A stretch of 39,095 nt of DNA, taken from JACCXG01 sp963785755 (lineage in GTDB: Bacteria > Acidobacteriota > Vicinamibacteria > Vicinamibacterales > 2-12-FULL-66-21). Below, piece by piece: positions 17,392 through 27,889 of the stretch. The notes under the pieces are model-generated. The model was given only the letters and a program-made list of their open reading frames with translations, had not been told where the DNA came from and searched no databases. The stretch covers positions 1 through 39,095 of the forward strand of contig CAWAXG010000034.1 of NCBI GenBank assembly GCA_963785755.1. Reading direction: 5' to 3'. Position 1 is the stretch's first letter; each line of letters begins with the position of its first letter. Made by a program: the position numbers and the translations under genes.

Positions 17392-20300
17392 ATGTCCTTG
17401 TCCACGGGCATGCGGCTGGGTTCGTACGAGATCGTCGCGGCCATCGGCTCCGGTGGCATGGGCGAGGTGTATCGCGCGCGGGACGCACGTCTGAAACGCG
17501 ACGTCGCGATCAAAATCCTCACAGCGGACACCGATACAGACGAGGCTGCGAAGCGACGTTTACTGCGGGAAGCGCGCGCGGCAGCGGCGCTGAGCCATCC
17601 TTCGATCGTTGCGGTCTACGCGGTTGAAGAGGCCGACAGGCTGCTCTTCATCGTCATGGAGCTCGTCGACGGGACGACGCTCGCGGATCGCCTGGCGACA
17701 GGTCCGCTGGATCTCGCCGAGGTCTGCGAGGTCGGGGCGCAGGTTGCCGAGGCGCTCTCGGCGGCTCATGCCGCCGGCATCATTCACCACGACATCACGC
17801 CGCGCAACATCCTGCTGACGGCTGACGGCCGCGCCAAGCTCGCCGACTTCGGACTGTCGCGCCCGATCGAGTCGGACCGGATGGCGATCGACAGGTACGC
17901 GCAGCGGTCCTCCGCTCGGCGGTACGCTGCATTACATGTCACCGGAACAGATTCAGGGTGCAGTGTGCACCGCGCGGACGGATCTGTTTTCGTTCGGCAG
18001 CGTGTTGGACTACGCAGCCACGGGACGGCGGCCTTTCGACGGCAGGAGCCCCTTCGCGGTCATGAATGCGATCTGTACTGCCGAACCGCCGCTGCCGAGC
18101 GCCGTGAGACCCGACCTGCCGGCAGGCTTCGACTCGCTGCTGCGCCGGATGCTGGCGAAGTCGCTCGAGGACCGAACCGTCGACGCTGCGGACGTCGCCC
18201 GAATCCTCCGGACCTTCAAGGCGAGCGTCGCGGGTCAGCGAAGCGCGACGGGGACAGCGCTCCACGAAGCCAATCGCGAAAAGCCCCCGTTCGTGGGGCG
18301 CGAGCGGGAACGGGCCGCCGTTCTGGCCGCTCTGTCCCGTGCGTCGGCCGGGGAGGGGACGACGATTCTCGTCACCGGCGACGCAGGTCTCGGCAAGTCG
18401 GCCTTGCTCGATGCGTTTCTCCACGCGCCGCAGACCATCGCGACGGACGCTCTCGTGTGCCGCGGCCAGTGCGTGGAGCACAGCGGCGTTGGCGAACCGT
18501 ACCTTCCGGTCATTGACGCGCTTGCGCCGCACGTCGCGCATCCTGGACAGGGGCTCCACGACATCATTGGCACTTTCGCTCCAAGCTGGCAATTCCAGTT
18601 TCCAGTGGCGTACGGCCACAGCGAAAACCCGGCGGCACCGCCGACACCAGCGCGCCTCGCTCGTGAGCTCGGCGACGCGCTCTGTGCCGCGGCCCGGTCG
18701 CGCCCGATCATCCTGATCCTCGAGGATCTGCACTGGGCCGATCCGTCCACGATCGAGCTCTTGCGTCACCTGGCCTATCGCATCGGACGGGCGGCGATTC
18801 TCACCATCGTGACGTGCCGTGCCGAAGAAGCGGCCGCGGTGGACTCTTCGCTCGGTCAGGCTCTCGTGGACCTGGAGGCGCGTGGCTCCTGCGAGCACAT
18901 TGCCCTCAATCACCTCGAGGAAGAAAACGTTCGCGAATACCTCGAACAGCGATATGGCCTGCCGGATGTCGCGCGAGCGCTCGCGGCGTTGCTGTTCAGC
19001 GCGACCGAGGGTCATCCGCTCTTCATCGTCAGCCTGGTACACCTCTTCATGCAGCGCGGCGACCTGCGGCAGATCGATCGCGAATGGCAACTGGCCACGC
19101 CGATCGGCCGTCTGCACCTGACGATCCCGCGGACCGTGCAGGCGGTCATCCGGCGGAAGCTCTCGGGCCTGCGGGAATCAGATCTGCGGCTGGTCGAGCA
19201 CGCCAGTGTGGAGGGCCAGGAGTTCTCGACGTCCGTGCTGACTGCGCTCACACGGATCGATCCGGCCGCGCTCGAGGAGCGTCTCGACGCCCTGGCAAAG
19301 TCGCTGCACATCATTGCGCCAGTGGGGCCCGAGCGGTATCCCGACGGAACCTGGGGAGCCCGTTATCGATTCGTGCACTCCTTGTATCAGAACGTCGTTT
19401 ACGACGATCTGCCGGCAAGCCGCCGCGCCAGTCTGCATCGGCTTGTCGCCGAACGGCTGGCGGCTCTTTACCTTGGACGAACCACGCCGATTGCGTCCCA
19501 GCTCGCGCGACACTTCAAGGAAGGACGGGACTGGGGCCGTGCCTTCGAGTACTTCGTCCAGGCGGGCGACCACTCGATGACGGTCTCGGCGGCACGTGAG
19601 GCCGACGCTCACTATGCTGACGCCGTCGCACTCGCGACGATTGATGCGACAGCCGTGGAGCCCAGACGGCTTGCCGTCGCGCTTCAGAAGCGAGGAAACA
19701 CGCGCGGGTTTCTGGGCGACGCGGAACCGGCACTGACGGATTTGCGCAACGCATTCGAGACCGCCTCGACGGCCGGTGAACACGACCTGATGTTCGGTAT
19801 TCAGCTGGACACGATTTACGCGAACGCGCTCGCGGGTCGCCTGGGTACCGCCATCCGGATCGCCGCGGATCTCGAGAACAGTGCCGAGCCGCCACCGGGC
19901 GGAGTGAAACGCCTGCGCTACCTGCTCGCGCACCTGCAGATGCAGATGGCTGCGGGCAATCTGGATACCGCGGCCGTCGAGGCAGACAGCGCCGTCGCCC
20001 TGGCCCGGGTACTCGATGAATCCATGCGTCTGTCGTTCGGCTTGACCGTGCGCGCGCAAGTCCGCTACTACCGCGCCGACTATTCGTCTGCGCTGGAAGA
20101 CCTTCGGGAGTCCGGCAGTGCGGCGACCGCGTTGACGCGGTTGGCCGATCCGAGACCCGGCAACATTTTCTTTCACCGAACCGCCTATCTCGGACGACTG
20201 CTGGGAGATTGCGGTCACATCTCTGAGGCGCTTGCCACGCTGAACGCCGGCCTGGAACTTGCCCGCAGCGACGGATACAGCTTCTGGGCTCCGCGTTACG

Positions 20301-20965
20301 TCAACGCGATCGGCACGCTCTATATCGACATTGGCGCTTTCGACGCCGCCCTGCAGCACGATGGCGCGGCCGCTGCTGAAGTGGTCGACCAGACGAGTGA
20401 AGTGCAGATCGAATCCCGGCTCAATCGCATCAGCGCATGCCTGCGTCTCCGGCAATTTGATTCTGCCGCCAGCTTCGTATCAGAGGCGGCTTCTCTCATC
20501 GGAGCTGCCGACTGGTATCAATGGTTCTGGCGCATCCGCTTCGCCGCCACCGCGGCTGAGCATGCGCTCGCTCTGGGCGACTTCGCACGCGCCATCGAGC
20601 TCGCGCAGGAATGCAGCACGCAGGCGCGTCGGCACCAGCTGTGGAAGCACGTACTCCTGGCCGAACGACTGCTGGCGGATACCGCCGCCAAGGCTGGAGA
20701 CTGGGAGCGCGCGCGAACGCATGTGCGGCAGGCGAGCGAGATCTGCGCGGCACATCCGGTGCCGATCGTCACGTGGAGGATCCACGCAACCGCGACGCAG
20801 GTCTATTCGCACATCGGCGAGCACGAACGTGCCGCGACGGAGCGCCGGTCAGCACAGGAGCAGGTGGGTACGCTGGCGGCAAGCATGCACGACGGGACGC
20901 TACGGACGACCTTCCTCGAGTCGGAGGACGTCCGGAACGCGCTCAACGGCGCGTCGCTGGTCTAA
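17392..20965 (+). CDS. PknK-like protein: serine/threonine kinase, AAA ATPase and TPR domains (one frameshift)
   Basis: The ATG at 17392 (MSLSTGMRLGSYEIV) is chosen; TATACT at 17365-17370 could be its -10. The kinase domain has GSGGMGEVY (19-27), VAIK (K41) and LADFGLS, but the catalytic loop reads HHDITPRN (132-139) rather than HRDxKPxN. Near 17900 the frame changes: after DRYAQRS the other frame reads GGTLHYMSPEQIQG, so one extra (or two missing) bases split the gene. The rest is intact to 20965: a signalling ATPase (VGRERERAAVLAAL, Walker A GDAGLGKS, Walker B LILEDLHWADPS), then about 500 residues of TPR-like helices (RGNTRGFLGDAEPALTDLRN). The layout follows PknK/MalT-like regulators that couple phosphorylation to a STAND-type ATPase. 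No DNA-binding tail is seen. Confidence 0.85.
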
Positions 20966-20986
20966 CATTCGGCCGAGGACGCCGCC

Positions 20987-21098
20987 GTGGACTCGGTCCG
21001 CATCCAGGTATTGGCTCGTCACCGGCATCGTGGAAGGCGTCGCCAAGGACGCGCTCGAGGGGACGCTCAAGAGCCTGCGCAAGTTTCTCGTCGGCTGA
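20987..21098 (+). CDS. Possible very small protein downstream of the PknK-like gene (frameshifted)
   Basis: AGGA lies seven bases before GTG 20987, 22 bases after the kinase stop. The frame begins MDSVRIQ. One base too many near 21008 separates it from a convincing stretch in another frame: YWLVTGIVEGVAKDALEG then TLKSLRKFLVG and stop at 21098. Joined, this would be an amphipathic protein of about 36 residues. I do not recognise it. It could equally be a relic of a larger gene's C-terminus. Confidence 0.3.
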
Positions 21099-21151
21099 CC
21101 GTACTTTCAGTTTCAGTCGGCCGCCTCACACTCTCCCCACACGGCCTGCCA

Positions 21152-21176
21152 CGCCTAGCGCGAAGCGCGAAGGCGG
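21152..21176. repeat. Third copy, inverted, of the GC-rich 26-base repeat
   Basis: CGCCTAGCGCGAAGCGCGAAGGCGG is the reverse complement of the unit at 9565 and 9601, except that GA is replaced by T near the left end. It lies between the possible small ORF and the barrel gene, in intergenic DNA. About 60 bases further on, sequence encoding LIRQVRRERPERTG recalls a segment near 9470 on the other strand, so the shared element may be longer than the GC-rich unit. Confidence 0.6.
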
Positions 21177-21302
21177 GCGACCGCAGACCGCCGAGGGTGC
21201 GGAGGAGTCAGAACGCCGGGAATCCCCCTGAACGATTGATTCGTCAAGTCAGGCGCGAACGGCCAGAGCGAACTGGCTAGAATATTCGCGAGGCACAACG
21301 GT

Positions 21303-22270
21303 TCACGGCGTGGGCCGCCTGCGGATCTCGAACGGCCAGCTCACCCCGGCAGTGAACGCGCGGCCGCCATGGGAATCGGTGCCCCGCAGCAGCTCGATGT
21401 ACGAGAAGAACAGGTCCATCCTGTCCATCGAATACGCGATGCTCGCGCCAGCCCGGAAGTTGTTGTCGCGGAGCAGCCGATCGTGCTCGAACTGGCGCGC
21501 GGGGGTATTGACCTCGCCGGGCGGGAGGAACGGGTCGCCCGATGGCGATCCCAGGCGCAGCCCGCCGTGGACGCGCTGCCACGTCAGCACCCCCGCCCGG
21601 CCAGCCGCCGCGTGAACAGGAATTCGCCCTCGAGCGCCGCGTTGCTGCGGTTGTTCGGGACATCATCGAGAACACGCTCGACGAACGCGTAGGAGTAGCG
21701 GCCCTGGACCGAGAGCCTCGGTGAAATGACGTCGAGCCGTCGTCCCGCGTCCACCGCGACGCGCACTTCCTTCAGCCGCTCTCCGAGCGCCGCCTCCCCG
21801 TGGAAGTTGTACTCGTGGCTGGGCATTCCCACCGACACCGATGGCGTCAGCCCGAACGCGCCGTTCACGAGGTTGTAACGCGCGGTGAACCCGAAATCCT
21901 GCCAGCCGCTTTGCCAGCACCGGCACTCGTCAACGGGCAGAAAGGGCACGAAGGGGGGCAGCGGCTCCGGGTCGTCGTACCTGGCGAACACGAAAGGGAT
22001 GCCAACCGCGATCGACAGGCGATCGGTGACCGCAAAATCGGCCTCGATATCGACACGGTTGTGAAGACTCGTCCCGACATCAAAGAAAGTTCCGTCGGTC
22101 ACGAAATGTCCGCTGTAGTCGAGGTTCTGAACGCTGACGGTCACCGAGCCCACACCTGCCGGGGGTACCCACGCTTGCGCGAACGTGGAAGTCGCGCATG
22201 CGACGAGAAGCGTGGCCAGGACCGACGCTCGCGTCAGCACGACGCGACCGAGGCCTGTCCCGCGCCGCAT
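21303..22270 (-). CDS. Predicted outer-membrane barrel protein, transporter-like (one frameshift)
   Basis: An exported beta-strand-rich protein of about 322 residues with the signal peptide VLATLLVACATSTFAQAWVP. Strands such as RVDIEADFAVTDRLSIAVGI and FGLTPSVSVGMPSHEYNFHG recall the Phenol_MetA_deg-like outer-membrane family, whose members mostly lack known substrates. The first frame ends prematurely (FTRRLAGRGC, stop near 21584), but the next frame continues with GVLTWQRVHGGLRLGSP, NFRAGASIAYSMDRMDLFF and a terminal AFTAGVSWPFEIRRRP. A missing base in the GC-rich run near 21590 (GCGGGGGTG) joins them; the total length is one short of a codon multiple. It starts 14 bases after the receiver-like gene and is probably cotranscribed with it. 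A DECRCWQSGWQ segment with two cysteines is unusual for this family. Confidence 0.7.
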
Positions 22271-22284
22271 CCTCTCCGTGATCC

Positions 22285-22821
22285 TCAGAGACCGGAATTG
22301 CTGTTGATCTTGCTCTGGGTCGGCGGCTTTTCGGCCAGCGCGTCGTCAATGGCATCGACCAGCGATTGACTCTTGACCGGCCCTTTCAGGACACGCGGGT
22401 GCTGCTTTTTCGCCGCGGCCAGTTCGGCCTTCGAGGCGTTGAAGACCACGGGGAGGACGACAGGCGGGTTCGCGACCGGCGAACGCGCGATCGCGGCGCT
22501 GCTGTCGGCGAGGTCGAGAAGCACCAGGTCCCATCCGCCGCGGCCGATCGCCGCCTGGAATTCCTTCGGAGTCGTGACAGTGGTCGGCCGATAGCCGGCC
22601 TTGCGCAGTGTGTCGTCGACCGGGACGCCCGGGAGCGCCTTCGAGAGGTTGAGCGCGGGGTTCGCGTAGATCAGGATCGACGCCGCGGCGCGCGCGACTG
22701 GAGGCCGCTGGAACCTGGTGCCGCGGATGCCCACCCGGAACTTTTCGCCGCACGCGAACAGCGGCTCGCCCGCTCCGATCACGCCAAGGAGCAGAACCGT
22801 CACGACGAGTCGGGTCTTCAT
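22285..22821 (-). CDS. Exported receiver-like protein (CheY-like fold predicted), function unknown
   Basis: A 178-residue protein; the ATG at 22821 is supported by AGGGGG five bases upstream. Residues 1 to about 24 are a signal peptide (TRLVVTVLLLGVIGAGEPLF) followed by ACGEK. After the linker the order of elements copies a response-regulator receiver: strand ASILIYA, a helix ending AGYRP, strand and helix VTTPKEFQAAIG, then WDLVLLDLADSS with the aspartate at the phosphoacceptor place, VVLPVVFNAS with a serine at the Thr/Ser place, and VLKGPVKSQSLVDAIDDAL with the conserved lysine region. A receiver would not normally be secreted, as aspartyl phosphate donors are cytosolic. It lies 71 bases after the kinase/TPR gene and 14 bases before the barrel gene. 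The cysteine after the signal could be lipidated if FAC serves as a lipobox, but this is weak. Confidence 0.65.
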   Translation of the reverse strand: MKTRLVVTVLLLGVIGAGEPLFACGEKFRVGIRGTRFQRPPVARAAASILIYANPALNLSKALPGVPVDDTLRKAGYRPTTVTTPKEFQAAIGRGGWDLVLLDLADSSAAIARSPVANPPVVLPVVFNASKAELAAAKKQHPRVLKGPVKSQSLVDAIDDALAEKPPTQSKINSNSGL

Positions 22822-22892
22822 ATCGTCCCCCTGAATGATGCCGGAAGGGCCCAAATATACACCCGAATGTCGTCCAGCCAGGGCAGGGACCG

Positions 22893-25548
22893 TCAAGGAA
22901 GGCCGACGCGCCGGACTGCCGCGGCGAAGCGCGGATCGTCGCGGATACGGTCCCATGCGGTGTCGACCTCGAGAAAGACCAGCCCCGGCGCGCGATCGGC
23001 GAATGCCGCGTCGAAGTAGCTGAACGCCTCCTCCCGGTTGCCGAGCTGCGCATGCGCCCGGGCAAAGTCGAGCGGCGAGACGTAGGCGGTGGCCGCGCGG
23101 GCGCGGAGCACGTCGAGCTCCTGTTCGAGTGCCATCCGGTCGATCGAGCGATATCCCTCTTCACCACGTGCCGTCTTGAACGCGTCCAGCAGCGAGTCGT
23201 CGCCCGCGAGCTGGTGGGCGCGGCGCCGCACGTCGAGCGCCTCGTCGAAGCGGCCTTGCTTGCGCCGGACCTCGGCCAGGCCGAACAGCGCGTCTGCCGT
23301 AGCCTCGTCATCGATGGTCTTCTGGTAGAGCGCCGCGGCGGCGGCGAGTTGACCGGAGTGGAACAGGTAGTCGGCCTCGAGCACGGCATACGACACCGTC
23401 AACGGGTCCATGGCTCGAAGCGTCCGCACGATCCGGAGCGCTTCGGCTGGACCGCCCAGGACCCAGCGCCCCATGGAATGGCTCACGCGTTCCTGCGTGG
23501 GCAACGCGCCGCTCGGCAGGCTCTCGGCGATCGCCCATTCGCGTTCCGCGGCGGCCCAGTCCCAGTCGAAGAAGAAGGCCACGGCCGCGGCGGTCGCGTG
23601 GGCCTCGGCGAGCTGCGGCTCGATCTCGAATGCCCGGGTGAGGTTGCGGTTGGCTTCCGGAAAGGCCTCCGTCGGCCGCGCAAACCCGTCAAGGGCCAGC
23701 GACACGTAGCTGGCCGCCAACAGCTTGTAAGCCTGGGCAAAACGCGGATCCCGCCCGGTGGCACGCACCAGAAGATCCCGCGCCTTGAGGACGTCCGCTT
23801 CCGTCCCTCGAAACGCCAGGTGCCGGGCCTGGAGATACAAATCGTAGGCCACGGGGTCGTCGGTCGGATGACGGCCGATCGCGAGCCGCTCGGTCATCGC
23901 TCAGCGCGAGACGCACGCCTTCGCTGATGATGGCGTTGACGATCTCTTCCTGCACGGACACGACTTCCGCGGCGCGCCGGTTGTAAACGTTGCCCCACAG
24001 CCGGACCCCGCTCGCGACTTCGACGAGCTCCGCGGTGATGCGCAGCTGTCCAGATCGCGACGAAATCGTCCCGGTGAGGATGGCATCCGCGCGGAGCTGG
24101 CGGCCGACCTCACGCGGATCGATCGGCTTGCCTTTGAAGTTGAACACGGTGCTGCGCGCGATCACCGACAGCGAGGGCAGACGCGAGATGCGCTGGATCA
24201 GGCTTTCGGTGATGCCGTCGGCGAGATATTCGACGTCCCGATCCGCATCGCCACTGGCAAACGGCAGGACCGCCAGCGTGCGAACGCCGCTGGTCGGCCA
24301 CAGCTGCCACGCGGTGCCGGCCGCCGCGATCGACAGAGCCAGGGCCGCCGCGAGCGGCCAGAGGCGGCGTCGGGCCTCGACGCCACGCTGGCCGGCCACC
24401 ACCGGAGGCCGGCCGGACGGGACGGCCGGCGGCGCCTCGCGCCGCGGCAGTGTCTCCAGGTCCTCGCGAATGCGACCGAGCTCCACCGCGATCTGCCGCG
24501 TGTCGGCGTATCGATGCTGCGGTTGCTTGGCCAGGCACCGCTCGACGAGTCGCTGCAGCGAGTCCGGAACGGCGGGGTTGAGCGTCCCGATCGACGGAGG
24601 ATCGTCGCGGATGATCGCACTGAGCGTCTCGACCGATGTGTCCCTCGCGAACGGGCGCTGGCCGGTCAGCAGCTCGAACAGAATCACCCCGAACGAGAAC
24701 TGATCCGATGCGAAAACGGCGGCCCTGCCCGCAGCCTGTTCGGGAGACATGTACCCGACCGTGCCGAGAATCGCGCCATCGCCCGTCAGCCCGCCCCCGG
24801 TGAGGGGATCGACGCGCAAGTCGCGGGCGTCCGCCCCTGACCAGCGTTTCGCCAGTCCGAAGTCCAGCACCTTCACCGTGCCGTCGCGCCGCAGCTTGAC
24901 GTTCGCCGGCTTGAGATCCCGGTGGATGATGCCGCGCTCGTGAGCCGCTTCGAGGGCGGCAGCGACTTGCGTCGCGATCCGCAACGCCTCGTCGAGCGGG
25001 ACTGCACCCTGAGCGATGCGGTCGGCGAGCGTCGGTCCCTCGACCAGCTCCAGCACCAGTGCCGTCGCTCCGTCGCGCTCCTCGAACCCGTAAATCGCCG
25101 CGATGTTGGGATGGTTCAGGGCGGCGAGCGTCCTGGCCTCGCGCTCGAAGCGGGCGACGCGCTCCGGGTCGGACCCGAACACCGCCGGCAGCACCTTGAT
25201 CGCCACGTCGCGATCGAGCTTCGTGTCGCGCGCGCGATAGACCTCGCCCATCCCGCCGCGGCCGAGTGTCGACACCACGACGTAAGGACCAAGGCTCAGG
25301 CCCGGCTCGAGGCGCATCGCCGAGTGCGCGAGATTGTCATCCCCCATCTCGCCAGAGCCGCCGGTGTTCAGGAGATCGACCGCGAAGCCGTCGAGCGGCC
25401 CGTCGCAGCGCTGCTGCGCCAGGAGCGCTTCCACTTCCCGGCGCACCTCCGGTTCCGCCTGCGCCAGGAGCTCCGCGACGCGGCCCGACGACGAAGAGCA
25501 CGCGGCGTTGAACAACGCCTCGACCTCACGCCAGCGCTCGAGGGTCAT
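22893..25548 (-). CDS. Serine/threonine kinase with TolB-like and TPR output domains (one frameshift)
   Basis: From ATG 25548 (MTLERWREVEALFNAAC) the kinase domain has LGRGGMGEVYRARD, VAIKVLP (K118), IIHRDLKPANVKL (209-216), DFGLAK and GTVGYMSPEQAAG. A membrane helix (PLAAALALSIAAAGTAWQL) separates it from a TolB-like domain (TLAVLPFASGDADRD, ADGITESLIQRISRLPSLSV, VRLWGNVYNRR). The TPR block is in another frame from about 23897: ERLAIGRHPTDDPVAYDLYL, QAYKLLAASYVSLALDG, EIEPQLAEAHATAAAVAFFF, ending AAAVRRVGLP. One extra base near 23890-23897 joins them, and the length agrees. An ATG exists at the break, so a free TPR protein could also be made. The 5' end joins the ECF sigma frame without a stop. 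The gene is cotranscribed with the receiver-like and barrel genes by position. Confidence 0.87.
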
Positions 25549-26149
25549 GAGGCTAGGGGCGTCGGGGCGGGCGTCGCGGGCGAGCTCGCGATGCAGCCAG
25601 CTGCGCGCGAGCCGCCAGTCGCGCTTGACGGTGGCGGGTGACGAGCTCAACACCAGGGCCGTTTCCTCGATGCTCATGCCGCTGAAGAAGCGGCATTCGA
25701 CAACCCGGGCGAGGCGCGGATTCAATCCCTCGAGGCGGGTCAGCTGAACGTCAATCGCGATCAGCTCCTCCACCGGGCGTTCCACCTGCAGCATCGCGTC
25801 GTCCAGGGAAACGCGTTGACGATGGCCGTCTCGCTTCTGCGCCTGCTTCGCGACGGCGTAGTCCACCAGGACCCGCCGCATCGCCTGCGCCGCGACGGCA
25901 AGGAAGTGGGCGCGGTTCTGCCAGCGTCAGACGATCCAGCCCGAGCAGCTTCACGTAAGCCTCGTGCACCAGGCCGGTCGTGTTCAGCGTGTGGTCCCAC
26001 CGCTCCCGGCGGCGCTGTCGCCGGGCCATGCGCTTGAGCTCCTGATACAGGATCGGAAACAGCCGATCGACCGCGGGTCTGCCGCGGCGGCCGACATCCC
26101 GCACCAGATCGCTGATTTCGTGGCCGTCCGCGGACGATCGCTGCGACAT
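25549..26149 (-). CDS. ECF sigma factor of the TIGR02999-like group (frameshifted; joined to the kinase gene)
   Basis: The ATG at 26149 (MSQRSSADGHEISDLVRDVG) has GGAGG eight bases upstream. Sigma-2 shows LFPILYQELKRMARRQRRRE and TLNTTGLVHEAYVKLLGLD. Near 25920 the frame moves; the other frame continues with QNRAHFLAVAAQAMRRVLVD, typical of this group, then RVSLDDAMLQ, NPRLARVVECRFFSGMSIEE and sigma-4 ATVKRDWRLARSWLHREL. The sigma frame has no stop: it runs on through ARDARPDAPSL into the kinase ATG at 25548. A TAG sits one frame away within CCTAGCC, so a single missing base could hide the normal stop. In this group the sigma gene usually sits directly before its kinase with overlapping ends, which fits two coupled genes. 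Confidence 0.83.
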
Positions 26150-26341
26150 CCATGCTACCTCCACTCAACCAATCGTCGAGGGGGTCGGACCGCCCTGTGA
26201 GCCGATTCGTTCGTCGTTTCGGCTTTCACAGAACGACGGCCGGAACCGGAGCGCTGGGGCGACAGGGCGAAAGTATATCCCCGCCCGCGGGCGCCGAGTC
26301 GTCGCCGGATTGGCGCGGCTGGACCGGCCCGGGAGGTTCAT

Positions 26342-27668
26342 ATGAGGCAGCACGTTATGGGAGGAGTTTGTCTGGCGATCGGCCTGCTGACGGCATCGCC
26401 GAGCGCGGCCGGCACTGATGCCGTCCTCAGGTGGAACGAGAATGCAGGCAAGGCCGCGGCGGCCGCATGCCTGACGCCGGAAGGAAATGCGCTCGCGGAA
26501 GCCCGCATGTATGCAATGGTGCAGATCGCCGTCCACGATGCCCTGAATGCCATCGAGCGCCGTTCGCGCCCGTATGCGTTCGATGTCCAGGTGAAGGGTG
26601 GAACGTCATCCAGCGCCGCCATCGCCACCGCGGCGCGGGATGTGCTGGCCGCGGTCATCGGCCAGCTCCAGGAATCCGGTGAGTGCATCCAGCGCGGCCT
26701 CGCCACCGTCGAGGCCGATTATGCGGCGGCCCTCGGCGAGCTTCCCGACAACCAGCCGAAGGCCCGCGGGATCGCAGTCGGGCAGGCGGCCGCCAGCGCT
26801 ATCCTCGCGCTGCGCGCCAACGACGGCTCGGACACAACGCTGCTGGACTTCGGGTACCAGGAGGGGACGGCGCCCGGCGAGTACAAATTCACTCCCGGCA
26901 CCGCCCTTCGCGTTCGCGCCGGGCTGGGGCCAGGTGACGCCCTTCGTGCTCCTCGACTCCTCGCAGTTTCGCGCCGGCCCGCCGTTTCCGGTCGAGAGCA
27001 GCGCCTATGCGGAGGATTTCAACGAGGTGAAGTCGCTCGGCGCCGACGGCGTCACGACACCAACCGCGCGCACGGCGGAGCAGACGGAAATCGGGTTGTT
27101 CTGGATCGAGAGCTCGCCGCTCGCGTGGAACCGGATCGCCAGGCAGATCTCGGCGCGCGCCAATCTCGATCTCCACGCGAACGCGCGGCTGTTCGGCCTG
27201 CTCAACATGGCGCTCGCCGACGGCTATATCGGGTCGTGGGAGGGAAAGTACCATTACAAGTTCTGGCGCCCGATCACGGCGATTCGCGAGGCCGATACCG
27301 ACGGCAATCCGGACACTGCAGGCGATCCGGGCTGGACGCCGTTGGGATTCACCTATCCCATGCCCGACCACGACTCGGCCCATAGCGTCGAGGGCGGCGC
27401 GGCGGCCGAGGTCCTCAAACGGTTCTTTGGCACCGACCGCGTTCGCTTCAGGAACTGCAGCATGACGCTGCCGGCCGGAAAGAAGTGCACTGACGCTACG
27501 CCAAAGCTGCGCTCGTTCCGCAGCTTCACTGAAGCGGCGAACGAGAACGGCCTTTCACGGATCCTGATCGGCATTCACTTCCGCCGTGCGGTCGAAGAGG
27601 GGATCGAACACGGACGTAAAATCGGCCGCCGCGCGGTCGAACGGTACCTGCGGCCAGTGTCCGATTGA
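26342..27668 (+). CDS. Second vanadium-haloperoxidase-like / PAP2-superfamily exported protein (one frameshift)
   Basis: The ATG at 26342 has GGGAGG at 26331-26336, and a signal peptide follows (GGVCLAIGLLTASPSAAG). It shares with the protein at 9509-10897 the LRWNE start, RTAEQTEI, the KYHYKFWRPITAIREAD site (Lys...Arg-Pro), and SRILIGIHFRRAVEEG (Arg, His). The middle motif is MPDHDSAHSVEGG, so serine and histidine are kept but the PSxH context is changed. An inserted CSMTLPAGKKC stretch with two cysteines is absent from the paralogue. Near 26900 the frame changes (one extra A gives the break; removing it reads KFTPGPPFAFAPGWGQVTPF). It is divergent from the sigma/kinase block and followed by a strong terminator. 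The substrate is unknown. Confidence 0.85.
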
Positions 27669-27705
27669 CGCCAGCCCGGCGGCTGCCGGGCGCGGTGCGT
27701 TCAAT

Positions 27706-27745
27706 GAGGACAACCGCGATTAGCAAATTGCGGTTGTCCTCTTTT
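27706..27745 (+). terminator. Rho-independent terminator after the second haloperoxidase-like gene
   Basis: A perfect 12-bp stem (GAGGACAACCGC at 27706-27717, GCGGTTGTCCTC at 27730-27741), extendable inward by GATT/AATT to an AGCA tetraloop, is followed by TTTT. It begins 38 bases after the stop of the gene ending at 27668. It is one of very few AT-tailed hairpins in this GC-rich window. Confidence 0.85.
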
Positions 27746-27889
27746 CCGCCGGGGCGCGTCGGCACTTGAAGACCAGAACCGGGTGAGCGTCGCGATCGCG
27801 ACCACGCCAGTCGACAGGCGCGGTCTCACCGGCCGCCGCTCACCACGCGCACGCAGCGTCCGCAATGAGCTGCGGTCTCCTTGACGGAT

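Noticed and set aside
19178..20455. 425-residue open frame on the minus strand
   Set aside because: Antisense to the TPR part of the PknK-like gene; composition is that of a shadow frame.
26212..26238. CGTCGTT/AACGACG inverted repeat between the sigma factor and the second haloperoxidase-like gene
   Set aside because: A 7-bp stem with a 13-base loop is likely by chance in this composition, and no promoter elements fit around it.
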